This document shows, in pieces, positions 59,250 to 64,000 of a DNA stretch of 64,000 nucleotides. This DNA is from Callipepla californica brunnescens. Taxonomy: Eukaryota; Chordata; Aves; Galliformes; Odontophoridae. The notes beneath the pieces were generated by a model. It was not told where the DNA came from. It saw only the letters and a list, made by a program, of their open reading frames with translations, and did not search any database. Each line of letters opens with the position of its first letter. The first letter of the stretch is position 1. Location of the stretch: assembly GCA_023055505.1 (NCBI GenBank), contig JALIRH010000098.1, forward strand, positions 248,001-312,000, in the 5' to 3' direction. Made by a program: the position numbers and the translations under genes.

Positions 59250-62200
59250 CCTAACCCTACTTTACCCTAACCCTAATCCTAACACTAACTCTAACTTTAT
59301 TCCTTACCCTAACACTAATCCAATCCCGAACCGTAACCCTAATCCTAGCCCTAACTCTAACTTTATTCGTAACCCTACCCCTAATCCAAACAATAACCCT
59401 TACCCTAATCAAACCCTATCCCTATTCCTAACCCTTACCCTAACCGTATCACAATCCCTATCCTAACTCTTACCATAACCCAAACCCTAACCTAACCCTA
59501 ACCCTAACCCTAACCCTATCCCTAACCCCTACCCTAACCCTAACCCTACCCTAACCTTAACTCTACCCTAACCGTATCCCTACCCTAACCCTAACCCTAA
59601 TCCTAGCCCTTACTCTAACTTTATTCCTAACCCTACCCCTGATCCAAACACTAACCCTAATCTTAATGTAACCCTAACCCTATTCCTAACCCTTACCCTA
59701 ACTGTATCCCATTCCCTATCCTAACTCTTACCATAACCCTAACCCTGATGCTAATGCTAACCCTAACCCTGAATCTAACCCTTACCCTAACCCTATCCCT
59801 TACCCAGAAGCTAACACTTAGCGTTGTACAATACCTAACCGTACCCTAACCCTATCCCTAAACCTAAAAGGAACCCAAACTCTAACCCTAAATCTGTCCC
59901 TGAGCCTAACCTTCAACCTTACCCTAACCTTAACCCTAACCCTGTTCCATTCTCTAAACATATCTGTAAGCATTACCTTCATCCTAACTCGAACTCTACC
60001 CTAACCCTATCCCTTTGACCCCAACACAAAACCCAGATTGAGCCTGACCCTAACCTAGGTAGCATAAAGTGTATGTAGGGTGAATTTGAGTTTTAGGGTC
60101 AAAGTTAAATTGTTAGTTTTAGGGTTAGGGTGAAGGATTGCTTTAGTTCTAGTATTAGGGTGTTTGGGGTTAGGGTTAGGGTAAGGATTTTGGAGTGGAT
60201 TAGGTTTAGGGTCAGGTTTGGGGGAGTTTTGGGGTTAGGGTTAGATTTAGGATTAGGGTTAGCAAAAAAGTTGTTTTAGTTTTAGTTTAGGTTAGTGCTA
60301 GGATTAGGTTGAGTGTTCTTGTGAAGTTTAGGTTTAGGGTTAGGTTTAGGTTTAGATTGAGGTTTAGGGTAAGGAGTAGGGTTCATTTGACTTTTAGGGT
60401 CAGAGTAGAGTTAAGTCGTGTTAGGGTTAAGGTTAAGAACAGGATTCAGATTCCAATTAGGTTTTGGGTTCCTACTAGGGATAGGCCTCAAATTAGTGTT
60501 AAGGTTAGGGTTAGGGTTAGGTATAGGGAAAGGGTTAGTGTTAAGGCCAGGGCAAGTGTATGGTTTAGGGTAAAGATTGGATTTAGGGTTAGGTTTAGAT
60601 GTAGGTTTGGTTTGATCGTTAGGGTGTGAGAAGGCACCGGCCTTGGATTTCATTTGGAGATTGGGTAAGGTTTAGGAATAGGAATAACATTGGTGTTTAA
60701 AAGATGATTAGTGTTAGTATTAGGGATAGGGTTACGGTTAGAGTTTAGTTAGGGTTGTTAGTTTTAGAGTGAGGGATAGGGGTATGGTTTGGTCTAGTAC
60801 TTGGGTTAGGGTTTGGGATAGTCATAGCATTAGTGTTAGGGTTAGGGTTCCGTTAGGGTTGTGGTAATCTGATGCTAGGTGTCGGGATTAGGGTTGTGCT
60901 TAAATGTGGGTTTGGCTTGAGGGTCAGAGTTAGGGTTAGGGTAGAGTTAGAATTAGGGTAAGAGTTAGGATTAGGTTTAGGATTAGGATAAAGATTAGGT
61001 TAGGATTAGTGTTGGCTTTAGGGTTGTGTCTGGGAGAAGGGTTAGTGTTAGGGATAGACTTAGGGTAAGAGTAAGTGTTAGGAATAGGCATAGGTTTTGG
61101 GAAAGTTTCAGAGTTTGGACTGGATTTATGATTAGGGTTAGGGACAAAGATTTTTTGAGATTTATGATTAGATTTAGGGAGAAAAGTAGGCTGACTTGTG
61201 GTGTTAGCAGTAGGTTTAGGTTTAGGTTTAGGATTCCATTTGTATTTATTGATCGAGGTTGGGTTAGTTGGAGTGTAAAGGTCAGAGTAGGGTTAGGCCT
61301 TGGGATAGGGTTAAGGTTTGGAATAGGATTAGGATTCAAATGATGTTACGGGTTGGTGTTAGGGTTAGGGAAAGGTTAGGATCAGGGTTGAGGTCAGGGT
61401 TAGGTATAGGAAAAGGGTTAGTGTTAGGGCTAGGGCAATTGGAAGGGTTAGGCTTAGGCTTAGATATTAGGGTTAGGTTTAGGCGGAGGTTTGGTTCGAG
61501 TGTCAGGGTGAGAGAAGGGGTAGGCCTGGGGTTTGGTTTTGGGTTACATCATACAAATCATCCCATACATTAGCTGGGGTGGGAGGTGCAAGGAACAGCC
61601 AGCAAAGTGCTGAGTTCATTCCAATCAGAGGACCTGAAGATCGGGTAGCTACTATCAAACCGTTTGTGTTGCCAATTCCGATGATATTTATGGGGCCCTG
61701 ATGTTATGGTTCAGTGGGGAGTCACTATCAAGTCCAAACCCAATCCAAACCCCAAACCTACTCCTATTCCTAAACCTTATCTTAACCCTAAACCAAACCC
61801 AAACCCAAGGCCCTCCCCTTCTCTCAGCCTAACACTCAAACTAACCTAAACCCGAAACTAACCCTACATTTATCCTAATCTTATCCATATTCTAAGGCCT
61901 AACCCTACTCTGACCAGAAAGCTCATGTTGTCTAAAATCTACCCCTTACCTAAAACCTAAATCGACAAAAAAACCTAACCCGAAACCTCAACCTAACTCT
62001 TCTCCTAACTAGAACACCAGCACTTCACCTTACCCTAACTGGAAACCTAGGACTAAATCCTTACCTTGTCCAGAACCCTATTCCTAACCCAAACCAGAAT
62101 TCGAACCTCTACCCTAACCAAAACCCTTCCCCTAAACCTAAACCTAATGCTACCCTCAACCAAACCCTAGCCCTAAATCCTACCCTAAAACCAACACCAC

Positions 62201-64000
62201 GTTTAAGCTCAAACCTCAAGCCTCAAAGAAAGCATCAGATTACCGCAGATCTCACCTAACACTAACCCCAATCCAATCCCTACTACTAACCCCAAACCCA
62301 ATCCAAACACCAAAACTATTCCTATTCCTAAACCTAACACTAAGCCAGAACCAAACCCAAGGCCTACCCCTTCTCTCAGCCTGACACTCAAACTAACCTA
62401 GATCTGAACGCAACGCTAAATCAAATACTAAAACTCACCCTTAGCCAAGGCCCTTTTAGGACCCTTCCCTGGTCCTAAAACTAAAGAGAACCCTACCCCT
62501 TCCACTAAACCTTCATCTACATCCCTAACCCTTACTACCCTAAACCTAAATCTACACCAAAACCTAACCCTAACCCTAACATGTCTTCTAACTGTAAAAC
62601 TAAGGCTTCACCTAACCCGAACTGAAACCCCAGGACTAAACCTTACCTAACAAACACCTAGCTATATTCCTAACCCTATCCTGAAACCTAACGTTAACCC
62701 TAACCCTAAAAACAACTTGGAAACAAACCCTAACCCTAACCTAACCCTTATCAGAACCCTAAATCTAATCCTAACCGTTACCTCAATTTAACTCCAATTC
62801 TTCCTGAAATCTAAATGGGACCTTAAAACCAACCCCAGATGGAAGCCCAACCCTAAACCTAACACAAAGCATTAGATTACCACAGCCATCACCTAACTCT
62901 AACCCCAGCCTTAACGCTAATACTATCCCAAACACTATTCCAATTCCTAAACCCAACACAAACCCAAAAACACAAAGCCTACAATTCTCACAGCCTAACA
63001 CTGAAAGGAAACCTAAATCTTACCCTAACTCTAAAACTAATCCCAAGCATGACCACAATTTAAACTCTAAATCTACCTTCAAACTAAAGCTGACCCTAAC
63101 ACCAACCTCAAGTAAAAGCCCAACCCTAAGCCTAACACAAAGCATTAGATTACCACAACGCTCACCTAACTTCTAACCCCCACCCTAACACTAATACTAA
63201 AGCAATCAGATTCCAAATACTAACCCAATTCCTATTCTGAAACCCAAAACTATTCCAAAAACAAACCCAAGGCCTAACCTTTCTCTCACCCTAACAATCA
63301 AAGAAAACCTATTCCTAAACCTAATCCTAAATCTAGTCCTAACCCTAACCCTCACCCTTAATCTAACCCCAACCCCCACCCAGAAGCTAACACTTAGCAT
63401 TGTACAATACCTAAACGTACCCCTAATCCTTATCACTAAACCTAAAAGGAACCTGAAACATAGTGCTAAATCCGAACCCTAACCCTGAAGACTAACGCTA
63501 ACAATGAACCAATTCCTATACCTTTTCCTTACTCCAAATTGATTCCTAGCACTAACCCTAACCCTACATTAACCCTATCCTAACCCTAACCCTAACCCTA
63601 GCCCTAAACTACATTAACCCTAACCCTAACCCTAACCCTAACCCTAAACCTAAACCTAAACCTAACCCTAACCCTAACCCTAATTCCTAACCCTTACCTT
63701 AACTGTATCACAATCCCTATCCTAATTCTTACCCTAACCCTAACCCTTACCTAACCCTACCTAACCTAACCCTAACCCTAACCCTAACCCTAACCCTAAC
63801 CCTAACCCTAACCCTAACCCTAACCCTAACCCTAACTCTAACCTTAACCCTAACCCTAATCCTAACCCTAACCCTAACCCTAATCATAACACTAACCCTA
63901 ACCCTAACCCTAATTCCTAACCCTTACCTTAACTGTATCACAATCCCTATCCTAATTCTTATCCTAACCCTAACCCTTACCCTAACCCTAGCCTAACCCT
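59250..64000. repeat. 4.8-kb macrosatellite, copy 3, reaching the window edge
   Basis: Same block order (G-strand part from about 60059, insert 61546-61735). A small insertion near 62533 is specific to this copy. The last bases match about 54384 and 59184, so the array probably continues beyond the window. Confidence 0.94.
61546..61735 (+). pseudogene. Retroviral protease-end-like fragment, copy 3
   Basis: Same sequence as the two other copies. The shared defect shows that the fragment was already broken before the array expanded. Confidence 0.5.

Noticed and set aside
50719..63436. Recurring 60-116 codon frames at 4.8-kb intervals
   Set aside because: They are translations of degenerate TTAGGG/CCCTAA in the macrosatellite, repeated because the unit is repeated.

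Overview
This window looks like bird subtelomeric DNA. The signs are a CR1-type LINE, an ERVL-like provirus, thousands of bases of degenerate CCCTAA/TTAGGG repeats, G-rich 11-bp minisatellites, and a vertebrate intron-bearing gene fragment related to exportin-1. A galliform microchromosome end is my best guess, but nothing here fixes the species. No prokaryotic gene, CRISPR array, tRNA or rRNA was recognised. Most long open frames are artefacts of repeats whose unit length is not a multiple of three.

Layout from left to right. 1-169: end of an ERV LTR, sitting in a truncated copy of the macrosatellite that dominates the right end. 170-9034: degenerate C-strand telomere-like repeat. 9035-14765: 8-bp minisatellite (consensus SAATGTCA) hit by two solo LTRs (10018-10940 and 12122-12454), each with a 5-bp target duplication. 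14766-24904: 11-bp G-rich minisatellite (GGGGCAGCTAT/GGGGCAGCAGT). It is interrupted at 18364-19205 by a CpG island with ETS-type sites and two divergent candidate first exons. 24905-29323: minus-strand ERVL-like provirus (LTR, Lys-type PBS, extra membrane-protein ORF, gag, pro, RT, start of RNase H), cut off at the minisatellite. 29324-29833: minus-strand CR1 fragment that the provirus entered. 30018-32695: four consecutive in-frame exons of a divergent XPO1-like gene, plus strand.

33443-34818: degenerate TTAGGG-like repeat in the opposite orientation. 34832-40306: plus-strand gamma-like (class I) ERV with 5' LTR, His-type PBS, and wrecked gag and pol; it lacks env and the 3' LTR. 40496-41930: more G-strand degenerate repeat. 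41931-48480: satellite of about 593-bp monomers arranged in a 1780-bp three-monomer higher-order repeat. 48484-49660: C-strand degenerate then near-canonical telomere repeats. 49660-64000: three tandem copies of a roughly 4.8-kb macrosatellite. Each copy contains C-strand and G-strand telomere-like arms facing each other around a roughly 190-bp fragment that resembles the end of a retroviral protease.

No set of genes works together here. The window is a record of telomere-derived repeat expansion, retroelement insertion, and capture of gene fragments. The most interesting items are the XPO1-like exon set, the isolated bidirectional CpG island inside a minisatellite, the 593-bp satellite, the protease-bearing macrosatellite, and the membrane-protein ORF upstream of gag in the ERVL-like provirus.
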